Assembly: GCA_949130495.1 (NCBI GenBank)
Contig: OX422223.1
Span: 77,002,751 to 77,066,750 of the forward strand
Reading direction: 5' to 3'
Length of the DNA stretch: 64,000 nt
From: Sambucus nigra
Lineage: Eukaryota; Streptophyta; Magnoliopsida; Dipsacales; Adoxaceae
The translations under genes were made by a program, and so were the position numbers. This document shows, piece after piece, positions 1-11,230 of the stretch. How positions within the stretch are numbered: the stretch's first letter is position 1; every line of letters begins with the position of its first letter. The notes beneath the pieces are model-generated. The model did no database searches, was not told the DNA's origin, and saw only the letters and a program-made list of their open reading frames with translations.

Positions 1-1616
1 CATTTTATGTGGTATACTAGAAATATATATGGCTTATAGTAGGGATGCATACCTAGATGTTCATGATTTAGGATTTCTGTATCCTATACACTATAGGTGT
101 ATATTACATTGCGATATGAAATATCACTCGATTGATAGACTTGAGATATAAGACTGTTAGTAGTAACTTGGTTATTTAACGAGATGTACTTCAGGTTTGA
201 GACCACCGTACAATGCATGATTCATAATTTAAGAGATTAACCTAATTTTGTGATATTAAAGAATAAAGAATTAAGAGTTGAACTTTATTTACATGGGTCG
301 CATATGGGTTTGGTATGAAAGCTGCATGCTATTTTAGGTTATTGGGTTGGGTAACTAATAACTTAAAATCCACTAAAAGAAGAGAGGAAGATGTGTAGTT
401 ATATTGTAGCCCAAATTTAGTTATAATATTATTTTTCATAAACTTGGTGTTTATGTTGTTGTTATGTATATTTTTGACAAATCTTAGGTCGTTATGTAAC
501 CACACACTTGTGTTGATCATTGGAGAAGAATCTCTAGCGACTTTCTGTTCATCATTCCTATGATGTAGTAGTTGAGTAGTGTAGTTTATCTACATCTGTA
601 TTCATTTTGTTTCTATCATTGATTTTACTTGAGATAAATTTGTATTCCAAAGTTCAATTATTCTATTGGTAGTGTTTGGTATGAGAGATAATTTTATTTT
701 GTTCACTAATTGTTATCTCTCATTATATCACTTGTTTAGTTTTATGTATTTCATTATGTTGGGATACCAAATATTTTATTATTCCCGTTATTTTTGAATT
801 AGACCTAATCAATCTATTTATTGATTTTAAGGGGTGTCACACAAACCCACTCATTATATTGGCGATAAAGAGACAAACCCACCACTTAATCAAAATAAGA
901 AAATACATGATAATCGTATGCGAAAAAATCTCATTCAAACATTTTTGGAAACACTTATTGGAATAAGAAATATTGATATATTTACCCTCTTAAAGGTACT
1001 CTTTGAACGTGGTACTAGACATCTGTATCTACGTATTCTCACCATTCCAATTTAATAAGAAAAGGAGCATCCCGTGGACGTAGGTAGTTTGTTAAACACT
1101 TATATACTTGTCTTGTAATTGATTGTCATTTCTATATATTACAAAGTTGGATTTTGATTTATATATTATTGTTACGTGATTTTTTCCTTGTACAATTGTC
1201 GTTGTGAATGGGAATGAGTCTCTTCTTTCTCAAAAGTAAACTATAAGCACTAAGTGTCCTCCCCATCCCGCTACCATATCTGATCTATCATTCTTATGAA
1301 GATGATTCGAGAGCCCCAAACTCATTGTACAATGCCAATGATGACCTTTCCCGGAGTGATGAAAGAAATCACATTGCATGTCGTATTTATTATTTGATCG
1401 ACGCTTGTGAGGAGCGTCTTCCAAACCTGTCACATCGAATTCCAGGGAAAGTTAAAGAAGTAAACACCTTCAACAGAATTTAGAGAAGAACAAGTGTGAA
1501 ATCCATAAAGGAGAAACAAAGTTATAAAAAAAACACCTCATACCCTAGTGCTTAGTTCAGTTAGTCCCCTAACAGGGATCAAAGTGGCCAAGGGAGTGGC
1601 CCACAATGTAACACCA
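1..1616. other. AT-rich non-genic DNA with LTR-like fragments
   Basis: No coding sequence is recognisable. The run ending at 841 closes with GGGGTGTCACA (831-841), which resembles the 3' end of the TGTAACACC...GGTGTTACA type of LTR seen elsewhere in the window, so bases 1-841 may be the tail of a decayed LTR. Around 1072-1086 the string CCCGTGGACGTAGGT resembles the R/U5 motif common in plant LTRs. Short open frames (834-1055 +, 1230-1433 -) show no family resemblance. Confidence 0.3.
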
Positions 1617-4600
1617 TGCCTATTATAATAACTGGTGATCAGTAATCTACTAAAATAAAATAAGAATCTCAGTCCGATTCATTCTAAGCATCACTGTCGA
1701 AAATCAATATAATTACTAATAACCTATTAGGCCTGATGTCAAAATTTAAAAAAAAAACTTATTAAAAATTTAACTTGTTTTAATAAAACTTTCAATCAAT
1801 GTAACAAACCATTCCATATAATTACTATACACATTCTCTATAAAATTAAAATAAATATTGAATGAGATGAAATAAATAAGTTAACCGATACTCTCGGTAA
1901 TATCCATTACATTAGTCTAACTGAAATTGAAATGCATAAAGTCTGAATAATATAATATTGTCTAAGTGGATGACATGCTCGAAATAAAATCTGAAGAAAT
2001 ATCCTATCTAGATCACAAATATAGAAGCATCTAGTCAATCCCTTTTGGAAATTTACAGTTGTTGTAGCATCATCTGACTAGAAGGATAGCTAAGCCTAGC
2101 ATCCCTGTAGTTGAGCACCTAAAGGGTTTTGAAAAGATTCGATATTAGTCACAGCCCAAAAACCATTAGAAAATATTTTGCAAGTGTTTAAAATACAACA
2201 ATAAATATGTAATGTAATCGTTCATATCTAAACTGGTGTTACACTCTCTTGAGATAATCCTCGCCCCTCGTCAATAGTGCGCACCTAACGCACGTACTTT
2301 AAATATCCTCGTTATGCTACTCTGCCTAGATATTACCATCATGCAACTTAGTCTCACACACTAATCTTTTTGATCGTCCATGCTACACGTATTTTATTTC
2401 GTTTCATTTCTCATTTAGCTAACACATAACCTTTATCATTATAATTCTCAATTATAATCTTTTTATTAATCGTTTCACATAAATTTATACTAGTTACAAT
2501 TTCCATGTTCACACATTTGTTTAATTAGCACAAATATAAATATCACTCTTATATAAGTGTATAAACATAGCATCCCCGAGTTGTCCTCGCGGATGCATAT
2601 AATTTACTATTCACACATTCATTTGATTCACCCATATATAATTAACACACACATAAATACGTATATACATATCACATCTCTTACACATACATATATATCA
2701 CTCACTATATATGTATAACCGTATCCCCATAGCTTAACCTCATAAAAGCATTCTCTAGAATGCTATCAGGCTCCAGGTACATCACGAGCTACTCTTGGGC
2801 CAATGGGTTGAAATCTCACCATCGAACCCAAATCATAAACACATAATCGTAGGTGGTCATAGTCTTACATACTTGGATCATAACCATACCATATTACCCC
2901 ACTAGACTCTAAACTCATATACATTGGTCATGCGACAGACCTATGACTTGGGGAACCGATTCAACACCTACTAGTCAATGCTAGGGTAAATCACCCACTA
3001 TGCACAACCTCTAACGATAGAATCCATAGAGTAGGTATGTTTCTCATATATCAATCATGTAGATATATCCATACATATATATACTATCTCTTTACCCGTA
3101 TATGAATAACCATATAAATGTGCATGTGACTTGTAGCACTAGCCCATAATTACCGAGTCTAATCCCGACTCTTGAATACATAAGTAGTCACTTATAATTA
3201 ATTCAGAATTATTATTATTATTATTAGTATTAGTATTAGTATTAGTATTATTGTTATGGACACTAAGCTATTCTTCTCCATCCCGTATCCCAATTTTATT
3301 CGGAATTTCAAACCGATTTCGTTAATTAATTTTTTAGTGTCATTCATCCTAAAGACCCATATTTCCATACTTCACATTATATTCCCAACTAACACAAGGT
3401 AATATAATGTCCCACATATTTTTCATAAGTCCTAGATATCATTCATGAACATCCTAAATTAACCAAGACCCTAATCGATTCGTGAAACAACCAAAATTAA
3501 CAACAGGGTTGAACAGGTGGTCCGAATCAGTTTGCCCCCTGGTCTAACTTCTTCGCCCTTAGTTCTGGCCTAGGCAGGTCTGTTACGAGTTTGACGAAAT
3601 TCCTTAATCTTCCACACACTAAATGGACACCATTATTCATCCAAACCCATCCTAACATCCTAACATCTATCCTAGATTTAAAGATACACACTTTTATGTC
3701 CCAATTCATCTGATAGCATATTGATCCATGGGATTCAACATAAATAACTAGAAATCAATCACTTTCTTAATTATTCAATATTCTTAAAATTTTCCCAAAA
3801 ACCATTCAAGATTACATCTTCTCTATGAATTAATCTCAGATTTTATTCAAGGTCATCTCTTTTATATATAAATCAATATCAAATTTCATATCATATTACA
3901 ATTAAATCAACTCCTATAATATTATTCCCAAAATCCCATTTTTATCATGTGATTCCCACCCAAAAAATATATATTTTTACACCAACCATAATATGAATTA
4001 GTGACATAGAATAAAATAACAAAGCAAGTTTAAACCCTTGACTTTAATAGTAGAGAATTTTGATCTTGCTTTTAGGATCCTCTTTACGTGTTGCTTCTTC
4101 ACCCAAAATTGGTCCAATTCTCTCCTGAATTGATTTTCTTGAGTTTCTCTCGAGTGTTCCCTTATCTTTTATCCTCCCTCTCAAGTCTAGGCATTTTTAG
4201 ATGGTGAAATGGTTGCCCACTCCATCCACCTTCCCTAATTATATCACATATATCGAAATTAGGTTATAGACTAAGCATAAAATGACCCGAACGCTCCTAT
4301 ACGAGTCATGTTTACTCTAAAAAGTCCTCGAAACCCGATTACCACTCCCGGATACCTAATTTTGACTATCTCGACCCATTCTAGATCCTTGGCACACTCA
4401 AAATTTCCATCCTAATCACCCAATATAGGTTTTCCATCTCATTCCCAACACAATTCCACACGCGTGTCCCAAATGAGATACCATCAACACTCGTTGGTTT
4501 TACTCACTTACAACGTAATGTAAAACAACACATTTTCATTTACTTATCACACAAGTAAATAAAATAACACATTATCTATAAGACCTCACGTAATCCAGGC

Positions 4601-4670
4601 GTTGGCCTCCACCAAGATTATGCGGGACGTTACTAAAGTAAATACCATTCTTAGCATGTGACTGATGGTA
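1617..4670. other. AT-rich non-genic DNA, possibly one long decayed LTR
   Basis: No gene is seen. The stretch starts with TGTAACACC (1617) and just before the primer-binding-like site at 4676 contains GGGACGTTAC (4624-4633), so it could be a ~3 kb LTR feeding the internal segment at 4671. No second copy is present in the window to test this. A simple repeat of ATT/AGT triplets lies at 3208-3254. Confidence 0.25.
3208..3254. repeat. (ATT)n/(AGTATT)n microsatellite
   Basis: Pure ATT triplets pass into TAGTAT hexamers over about 47 bp in otherwise unique AT-rich DNA. Confidence 0.85.
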
Positions 4671-5150
4671 TCAGAGCATGGTCTTAGGTCTCGTAGGTTG
4701 TGAGTCCGTTTAGCTTTCGAGTTATCGACCTTTGATTCCCTTTGTTGATTCTTACTCCTTAAGGTAGTGAGTGTTACATACATGTTAGCGAAGTTCCTTG
4801 GAGATAGGGAGTTTAGTGATAGGACGTTGTAAGCATTGAGATTAGAAAAAATAATCTTAATCAGAGCAGACTTTAATGGATTTTGGGAGACGAGGATTAT
4901 GCTGGAGATTGTTAGTGAAGATGATAATCATTATGAGTATCGATTTTGGTGATATGAAGAAATTTGAGGACTTTAGTGTTTGGATGACTTTTGGAGAAAG
5001 AATCGAGTGATGATTCATGAGAGCGCGAGGGGTACTTGCGTATAGAAATGCGTGTATGGGCACCTAATCGTGGACCATGGGTAGATGTTTGTGAATCGTT
5101 TTGACTGTTAGGCTTCGTCGAATTTTGAGGATGAAATTAGTGGAGAAGTA
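4671..5150 (+). mobile_element. Non-coding internal segment of a non-autonomous LTR element
   Basis: The segment opens with TGGTATCAGAGCA (4676-4688), matching the primer-binding site complementary to the 3' end of initiator-Met tRNA. It ends with a stub (GAATTTTGAGGATGAAATT, about 5120-5137) immediately before LTR A1. The first ~120 bp resemble the family B internal segment (57210 onward), while the last ~150 bp resemble the family A internals (18200-18363, 19830-19966, 21440-21593), so it looks chimeric. No gag or pol is present. Confidence 0.65.
4676..4688 (+). promoter_or_regulatory. Primer-binding site, initiator-Met tRNA type
   Basis: TGGTATCAGAGCA is the standard plant retrotransposon primer-binding sequence. 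The LTR that should precede it is not clearly defined. Confidence 0.7.
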
Positions 5151-6418
5151 CGTAACATCCCGTGAATTTTAAAAGGTATTTTTAAATCAATTAGGAATTT
5201 TTTGCTAAAGTAAAATTTTGAAATTTATTTATTTTTAGTAATTAAAAATGTTGAGTTTTACTATTGAAAAGTTAGATTTTAATCTAAATTAAAATCGGAG
5301 TTAAAATGGAAATTTAAATTGGAATTATTTTTTTTTTGCGATCGGACTGAACCGATAGTATTTGGCCGGATCGGTTCCCTGGTCTGGTACGCCCAAAAAA
5401 TCCTGCTTATAAAGAATTATTTTACCACTCAAACTCTTACTTATTTTTGGTATAAATCCAACTCGGGTCTAGGACTTTTGAAACATATTTTCATCAACTC
5501 TTAGAGAGATAATCTCTCATCTTGACATCTTCTTCAATCTCTTAACCCTAACCCCATTTTACATAACTTTCAACTCAAGATTTGGCCAATTTAATTTAGT
5601 TTTCTCAAGATTCTTTGAGAGCGAGTTTTGATTTTTTTCATGAGAGGAACTTAGAAGTAGAATCAAATTTTTGGGCAGAATCTTTATGGCTTTCATGTGA
5701 TGAATTTAAGATACGAGACTTACACAATATGCTCTTAAATTCTATCGAGAGTATTCCGTTTGTTTCATGTGTTATTTGCACTCATGTTGAATTGTGGTAT
5801 TCATTGCAATCCTGTGAGATATTTTTTAATCTAAAATATTGATTCGCCGAGATATTGTATTTGTTGATGGTCATGGTGTCATGAGATTTTTATATAGTAT
5901 GGAAATTGGGCACCTGCCAATAGTCCAAAAGTTCAATAGCCACGATGAGGCTTTACGAAGCTTGGGTGAGACGAGGTGAGGCCTGGTGACCCATTGAAGT
6001 GTTATTTAGAATTTAATTGGTATAATGCATAACTATTGCATTTGATTCGTATATGCAGATTCATATTATTGCGTTTTATTCACCGTTATCATTTGTGAGC
6101 ATATATTCTTATCATATTGTGTACTTCTTCGTATTTTTCTTTAATGGAAAGTTAGTGTGGATTTGGACATTACGGATTATTTGGAGGATTTTAGAGCATG
6201 GAGTTTAGAAGATTATTTTTGTATATATTGTAAGTGTAATTTATTTGGAAAGTTTAGTATTATTTTCAAGTGGAATTCAAATTGTAATTATTTTGGAAGT
6301 CTAAGATCTTGGATTCATTATATTTATTTCCTGGAATATAAATGCTCTATACTAATTGTTGAGGATTTAGTTTAGTTTTAATCGCATTAGCGCCTCGTGT
6401 TTTACGTAGGGTGTTATA
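5151..6418 (+). mobile_element. LTR A1 of the tandem LTR array
   Basis: This 1268 bp copy begins CGTAACATCC (a mutated TGTAACACCC) and ends GGGTGTTATA. It aligns along its whole length with A2, A3 and A4. Shared landmarks include a TATA-like TATAAATCCAACTC at 5451 followed by GGTCTAGG, a pyrimidine-rich leader near 5515-5545, and the terminal block GGATTTAGTTTAGTTTTAAT. It is the most diverged of the four copies. Confidence 0.85.
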
Positions 6419-6552
6419 GATGATATTAGAACTTAGGTATGCGACAACCCTCGGGTCTTTGGGTTTTGGGTCTAGCATGAGGGTTAGATGTTTATTCTTT
6501 GGAGAGAGAAAATTTTTCTTGATGATGTGGTAGGCATCAAGGTTAGGATTAG
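6419..6552 (+). mobile_element. Internal segment 1 of the LTR array, left part
   Basis: It follows LTR A1 and starts with a degraded primer site (GATGATATTAGAAC). It matches the beginning of internal segments 2 (19631) and 3 (21225), then is interrupted at 6553 by the Tat element. The continuation is at 18135-18363. Confidence 0.85.
6548..6552 (+). repeat. Target-site duplication, left (ATTAG)
   Basis: ATTAG directly precedes the Tat 5' LTR. The right-hand copy is ATGAG (18130-18134), one mismatch. The uninterrupted paralogue at 19757-19770 reads ATTAGTAATCTTGA, confirming the duplication. Confidence 0.85.
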
Positions 6553-7050
6553 TGTTGATACAAAAATTAGTCAGATGACGTGTACTAATTATATGACCAC
6601 ACGTGTTATCCTATGTGGAAAAAACATATATTTACCGAATAACTTATAATGCCGAGCTACTCAGCACCCCGAGCTACTTAGCGTACCGAGCTACTCAACG
6701 TGCAGAGCATCTAGCCAGGAAGATCAAACGACAATTACAGATTTAATGAACATCATATTCAATGAACATTCTTATTATGTACAGATGTATATGTCTATTA
6801 AATAACAACATATCGTTTATTCATATTGACATCCCAAAGGCTATAAATACATTGTAACACCCTCCATAATGGGGTAATTGATCATTGACGATCATCATCA
6901 ATATTAAGGCAAAACACCCAACAATACAAAACATTGGACGTAGGCCATTTTTCTAAGGCTGAACCACTTTAAAAATTCTTTGTCTTATTTCTTATTTCAT
7001 ATTTATCTGTGATTAATTAATTAGATCAAGTTTACTTTTTTACATCAACA
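6553..7050 (+). mobile_element. Tat element 5' LTR
   Basis: This 498 bp LTR starts TGTTGATACAAAAATTAG and ends TACATCAACA. It contains about three copies of an 18 bp repeat (CCGAGCTACTYAGC, 6655-6705) and a TATA box at 6841-6850. A block of roughly 95 bp (about 6853-6945), absent from the 3' LTR, carries a GGACGTAGGC motif ahead of TGAACCAC, like the R/U5 region of other plant LTRs. Confidence 0.9.
6841..6850 (+). promoter_or_regulatory. TATA box in Tat 5' LTR
   Basis: CTATAAATAC lies in the LTR upstream of the R/U5-like motif, where the retrotransposon promoter is expected. The same place in the 3' LTR reads CTATACATAC, a broken version. Confidence 0.6.
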
Positions 7051-7075
7051 GATTAGCTCCGTCTATGGGAAACAA
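7051..7075 (+). promoter_or_regulatory. Primer-binding region of the Tat element
   Basis: GATTAGCTCCGTCTATGGGA immediately follows the 5' LTR. It resembles the GGCGCCGTCTGTGGGAA string often found here in plant Tat-type elements. I cannot name the tRNA from the sequence. Confidence 0.5.
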
Positions 7076-7112
7076 CTACACGTAGCATTTTTCACTAAAA
7101 CCTTCATCATAC

Positions 7113-8884
7113 ATGGCTGAGCTCCCAGAATCCAGGAATAGGAACAATAATGGAGTTCCTCCTAACTCGCCTGTTCCTCCAACTGTCAATGAACTCACTG
7201 GAATAGTGGCCAGTTTAGCCATGGGATAAACAGCTATACAGGATACCATGCGATAACTCATTCAAACTGTTCAAAATGCAACACCTGCCTAGTCAGGCCA
7301 GCGAACTGTTCATAGAAACACTCACCTGCCGTCTTTGAGATCCAGACGTACTCTGTTCCCTCATGTGTCCTTGTACAGGCATACTGAATCGCATCATACT
7401 GCGACGTACAGCGATTCGTCCTATCAACCTGGGCGGACATCTCCCATAAGAGTCATAGACTCTCAAGAAAATGTCACTCTAACTCCAGAACGAACAAGCA
7501 CCCTGGAGAGGTTGAGTAGAGTTTCCCCCTTTGATCGTTTGGGCCCTAGGAGGAATTAAAATCCTCCTCGAATTGTGTCGGTAAATTCTCAATGACCAAA
7601 TGATCTAAGGGAAGGTTCTGCCCATTCATGCCTTGCCGCTCATACAGAGAGATCCCAAGATGAGAATTCTGCGCGATCTGTTGCTCGGGCAAATAGATCA
7701 GAGGCTGGAAATGATGCTTGGAAGGGCTCCATTCAAAGGTTGGAAGATAGGTTAGGGGAAATAGCTAAGTACAGGAACCCTCTCCAAAGAACTTTCATCA
7801 AGGGATCACCCTTTGTACAAGCAATTGTGGATTTTCCCACACTATCGAAGTTTAAAGCTCCTGCAGTTACACCGAAGTATGACGAAAAAACTGATCATAT
7901 CCTCCATATAAAGCAGTACCAAGTTGTTGCCGATATTTATGCAGTTCCTGATGAGATGAGATGCAGGGCATTCTCAGGAACTATCACTGGGTCAGCTCAA
8001 GTATGGTACAACAATCTTCCTCGGGGGTAGATTGTTACTTTCCATCAACTGGAGAGCTCTTTATTAGAAATTTCTATTTTTGCACGAGGCCAGTTAAGAG
8101 GGTAACACATCTGTTGAGAGTGAGGAAAAAAGAAGGAGAGAGCACCAGGGATTACATCACTTATTTTAATAACGAGAAACTTGAGGTCATTGACTACGAG
8201 GAGAAGACAACAATCACAGCTTTAATGAGTGGTCTTTTACCAAATAAGTTGTACTATACTTTAGCCAAAGATCCCCCCAAATCCATGGCAGAATTAATGG
8301 CTAAAGCAGCCAAAATAATAAATGCTGAAGAATCTATGGCTGCAAAGAAGAATTGTGAGACTAAAGCAGAGACTAAAACTGAGGGCAGGTCGAAGAAGAA
8401 AAATCAAAAGTATAATGGGGGAAATAAGCAATCGAAAGGCAAAGAGACTATAGAGCACTTGAGGAGGTATGGGAATTATACTCCCTTAAAGGTGGATATA
8501 AACCATATTCTGGAGGAGATAAAGAACATCGAAGAACTAAACTGGCCGAAAAAGTTGAGGACAACTCTTAAAAGGAGGGATCAGTCCAAGTATTGCGAGT
8601 TCCACAAAGACCATGGCCACACGACGAAGCGATGCATATCTCTCCAGAATGAAATTGAGGCACTCATTCGACAAGGGAAATTGAGAAGGTTTGTTGATCG
8701 CCAGAATGATGGGAAGACCAACAACAGAGCAAGGCAAAGGTCTAAATCTCCTTTTCGAATAAGATATGTCAAGAAGAGGGACCATAAAGATGATCCGGAG
8801 GATGATTCCGACCTCCCCAAAAAGTCTAGGCAACCAGAACGTGAGTTATTTTCAATCCATTTGGATAATTCGAATGTAATGTGA
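7113..8884 (+). pseudogene. gag: Tat gag (capsid/nucleocapsid), broken
   Basis: Gag packages element RNA into virus-like particles in the cytoplasm. The frame starts at ATG 7113 (MAELPESRN) and has stops at 7227, 7254, 7290, 7557, 7593 and 8028, several of which read as Gln or Arg codons changed by C-to-T. The central capsid domain is visible (RAFSGTITGSAQVWYNNLP, about 7965-8025). Near 8100 the reading shifts to another frame, where VRKKEGESTRDYITYFN continues the domain. A lysine-rich stretch and a zinc-knuckle-like CEFHKDHGHTTKRC follow at about 8596-8637. The protease comes next in a third frame. No full-length Gag can be made. Confidence 0.9.
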
Positions 8885-9663
8885 TTATAGGTGGAGATGC
8901 AGGAGGTGGGGATCATACTGCTGAAAGGAAAGCTTACCTCAATGAGGCCCAAGGTTGCTCCTATATACAACGAATAAATCTGGCGGAAGAGGATCGCCCG
9001 AGGAAGGTTAATAAGGATAAATTGGTCATTAGTTTTTCTAAAAGTGATCTGGAAGGTGTCTTGTATCCTCACGAAGACCCCTTAGTGATCAAGATGAGGA
9101 TGAAGGATGTGATCATCTCAAAAGTATTGGTAGATAATGGTAGCTCGGCAAACATCATGTTCTACCCTTGTTTTGATAGTTTAAACTTGAAACTAGCCCA
9201 GTTGGAGCCATATCATAGGCCCCTCCTCAGTTTTATCGGCAAAAAAGTCTTTCCACTTAGGACGATCAAGTTGGACATGCTTATTGGTACCTGGCCTGCT
9301 TGCATAACAGAAAAAGTATGCTTTTTTGTAATGGACAAAAATATCCAATCTGCCTATAACATAATCATGGGATAGGTAGGCCTGAAAAAGTTCGAAGAAG
9401 TGCCATCCACATTACATCAATGCTTGAAGTTTTCGACCAACTTTGGAGTTGGAATTATGAATGGTGACTAGAAAGTAGCTCGGGAATGCTACTATTCATC
9501 TGCCGAACAGGAAGAGTTGGAGGAAGCCAGGAAGAAGACCACCACTTACCAAGTGGATGAGTCTGAAGATACCGAGATTGAGACATTGAACCCTAGAGAT
9601 AAGTCAGAGCTCGTGAAGGGACAGGTCATGGAAGCAACAGAGAACGTTATTTTTGATGATGAA
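8878..9663 (+). pseudogene. pro: Tat aspartic protease region, broken
   Basis: The frame opens around 8878 with a glycine-rich IIGGDAGGGD linker typical of Tat polyproteins. The protease active-site region reads VLVDNGSSANIMF (about 9127-9165), with DNG where most retroviral-type proteases have D-S/T-G; Tat elements commonly show DNG or DSG. The domain closes with YNIIMG just before a TAG at 9373. The following GLKKFEEVPSTLHQCLKF continues the family sequence, and a second TAG near 9469 replaces the Gln expected in GDQ. The frame ends with stops just after 9660. It would cleave the polyprotein if intact. Confidence 0.88.
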
Positions 9664-10590
9664 TGATAAAACGAACAACTCAAATTAGCGCTTCACTATA
9701 TCCATCAATAAAATGAGAATTAGTGGAATTTTTTAAGCACAAAAAGCAAAATTTTGCGTGGAGTCATGGAAATATGTCGGGGATATACCCAACTTCCTAT
9801 ACCACGAGTTAATGTTAATAAGGAGATCAAACCGGTGAAACAACGAAGAAGGGTCTTCATCCTAGAGAAGAACCAAGCTATTTCGGAGGAAGTCAAGAAA
9901 CTGCAAAAGGCCTCTTTTATTGAGGATGTCAGATATCCTAATTGGTTAGCGAATGTGGTAATGGTAAATAATAATAATAATAAATGGAGGATGTGCATAG
10001 ATTTCACAGATCTCAATAAAGCCTGCCCAAAAGATCACTTCCCTCTGCCCCGAATAGACCAGCTGGTAGATGCTACCTCGGGGCATGAGTTACTAAGCTT
10101 CATGGACGCTTATTCCGACAATAATCAGATTAATATGAAACCATAAGACATGGGGGGACATACTGCTATAATGTTATGCCGTTTGGTCTTAAAAATGCAG
10201 GTGTTACGTACCAGCGGTTGATGGATAAGGTGTTCGTAGAGAAAATCAGCAAAAATATGGAGGTTTACGTCGACAACATGCTGGCTAAGAGAAAGAAATA
10301 CGCTGACCACATAGCTGACCTGAGCCAAACTTTTGATCAACTGGAGAAATATCAGATGAAGACGAACCCGACTAAGTGCGTATTTAGCGTACGAGAAGGC
10401 ATGTTCCTCGGGTATATTATGAATCAGCGAGGCATTGCGGAAAATCTCGAGAATATTAAGGCTTTACTGGAACTATGATCTCCAGTTATGAAGAAGGAGG
10501 TCCAAAGCCTCATGGGGCGTATTGCATCTCTCAACAGGTTTGTCTCACGAGCAACGGACAGATGTCTTCCATTCTTCAAAACACTCAGAA
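9664..10590 (+). pseudogene. pol: Tat reverse transcriptase, broken
   Basis: RT copies element RNA to DNA. The N-terminal part shows NFAWSHGNMSG (about 9750) in one frame, then shifts to LPIPRVNVNKEIKPVKQRRR. From 9754 to 10146 the fingers/palm run is open: ASFIEDVRYPNWLANVVMV, WRMCIDFTDLNKACPKDHFP and LLSFMDAYS. A stop at 10144 and a deletion of roughly 25 bp remove the segment before TYCYNVMPFGLKNAG. The catalytic motif reads VYVDNML (about 10264-10284) instead of YVDDM, so the second metal-binding aspartate is lost. A stop at 10476 and a frameshift near 10590 separate it from RNase H. Confidence 0.93.
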
Positions 10591-11137
10591 AAACTTTGAA
10601 TGGAATGATGAATGTGAGAAAGCATTTCAAGAGTTGAAACGATATTTGGGGACACCCCCATTGTTGTCCAGGCTTGTAATGGGAGAAAAGTTATATTTGT
10701 ACTTGGCTATTTTAGAAAGCGTATTCAGTTCAGCATTGATAAGAGTAGAGGATGGAGTGAAAAAATCGGTGTATTATACTAGCAAAGCATTTCAAGGAGC
10801 AGAGATTAGATATCTAAGGTTAGAGAAGCTAGAATTATCATTGATCGAGGCAAGCAGGAGGATGAAACCATACTTCCAGACCCATATTATAGTGGTATAC
10901 ACCGATATGCCACTCAGACAGGCTTTGCACAAATCAAAGAAATCCGGAAGATTGATGTATTGGGCGGTGGAACTAGGTGAGTATGATATTATTTACGACC
11001 CAATGTCTTCACTCAAAGGGGATGTATTGGAAGATTTCATTGCAGAGTTCACTTATCCAGATACCTCCGACCAACAGGGGTCTAATGAAGCGCAACCCAT
11101 AGATGTTAGAGGAGCATCAAAGACTCTCCCCGATTAA
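10590..11137 (+). pseudogene. pol: Tat RNase H (first, RT-linked), broken
   Basis: This is the RT connection and RNase H segment, which degrades the RNA template. The open stretch contains FEWNDECEKAFQELKRYLG, GEKLYLYLAI, VYYTSKAFQGAEIRY, PYFQTHIIVVYTDMPLRQ and ELGEYDIIYDP, all recognisable in Tat polyproteins. It continues from RT after a frameshift near 10590 and ends at a stop at 11135, inside the linker to the second RNase H. Confidence 0.88.
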
Positions 11138-11230
11138 CTTTTATCGAAGGGTATAGTGACCGAGTAACAAGAATCCCCCGATCAAAGCCCAACATGGGGA
11201 GATGATAAAAGGAAGTACCAAATATTCCAT

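Noticed and set aside
1617..4660. A complete ~3 kb LTR
   Set aside because: Only the two end motifs suggest it, the right one is weak and no partner copy is present. It is listed only as a possibility.
8537..9072. Long - strand frames (98 and 163 codons) opposite gag and protease
   Set aside because: They are shadows of the Tat coding frames on the + strand.
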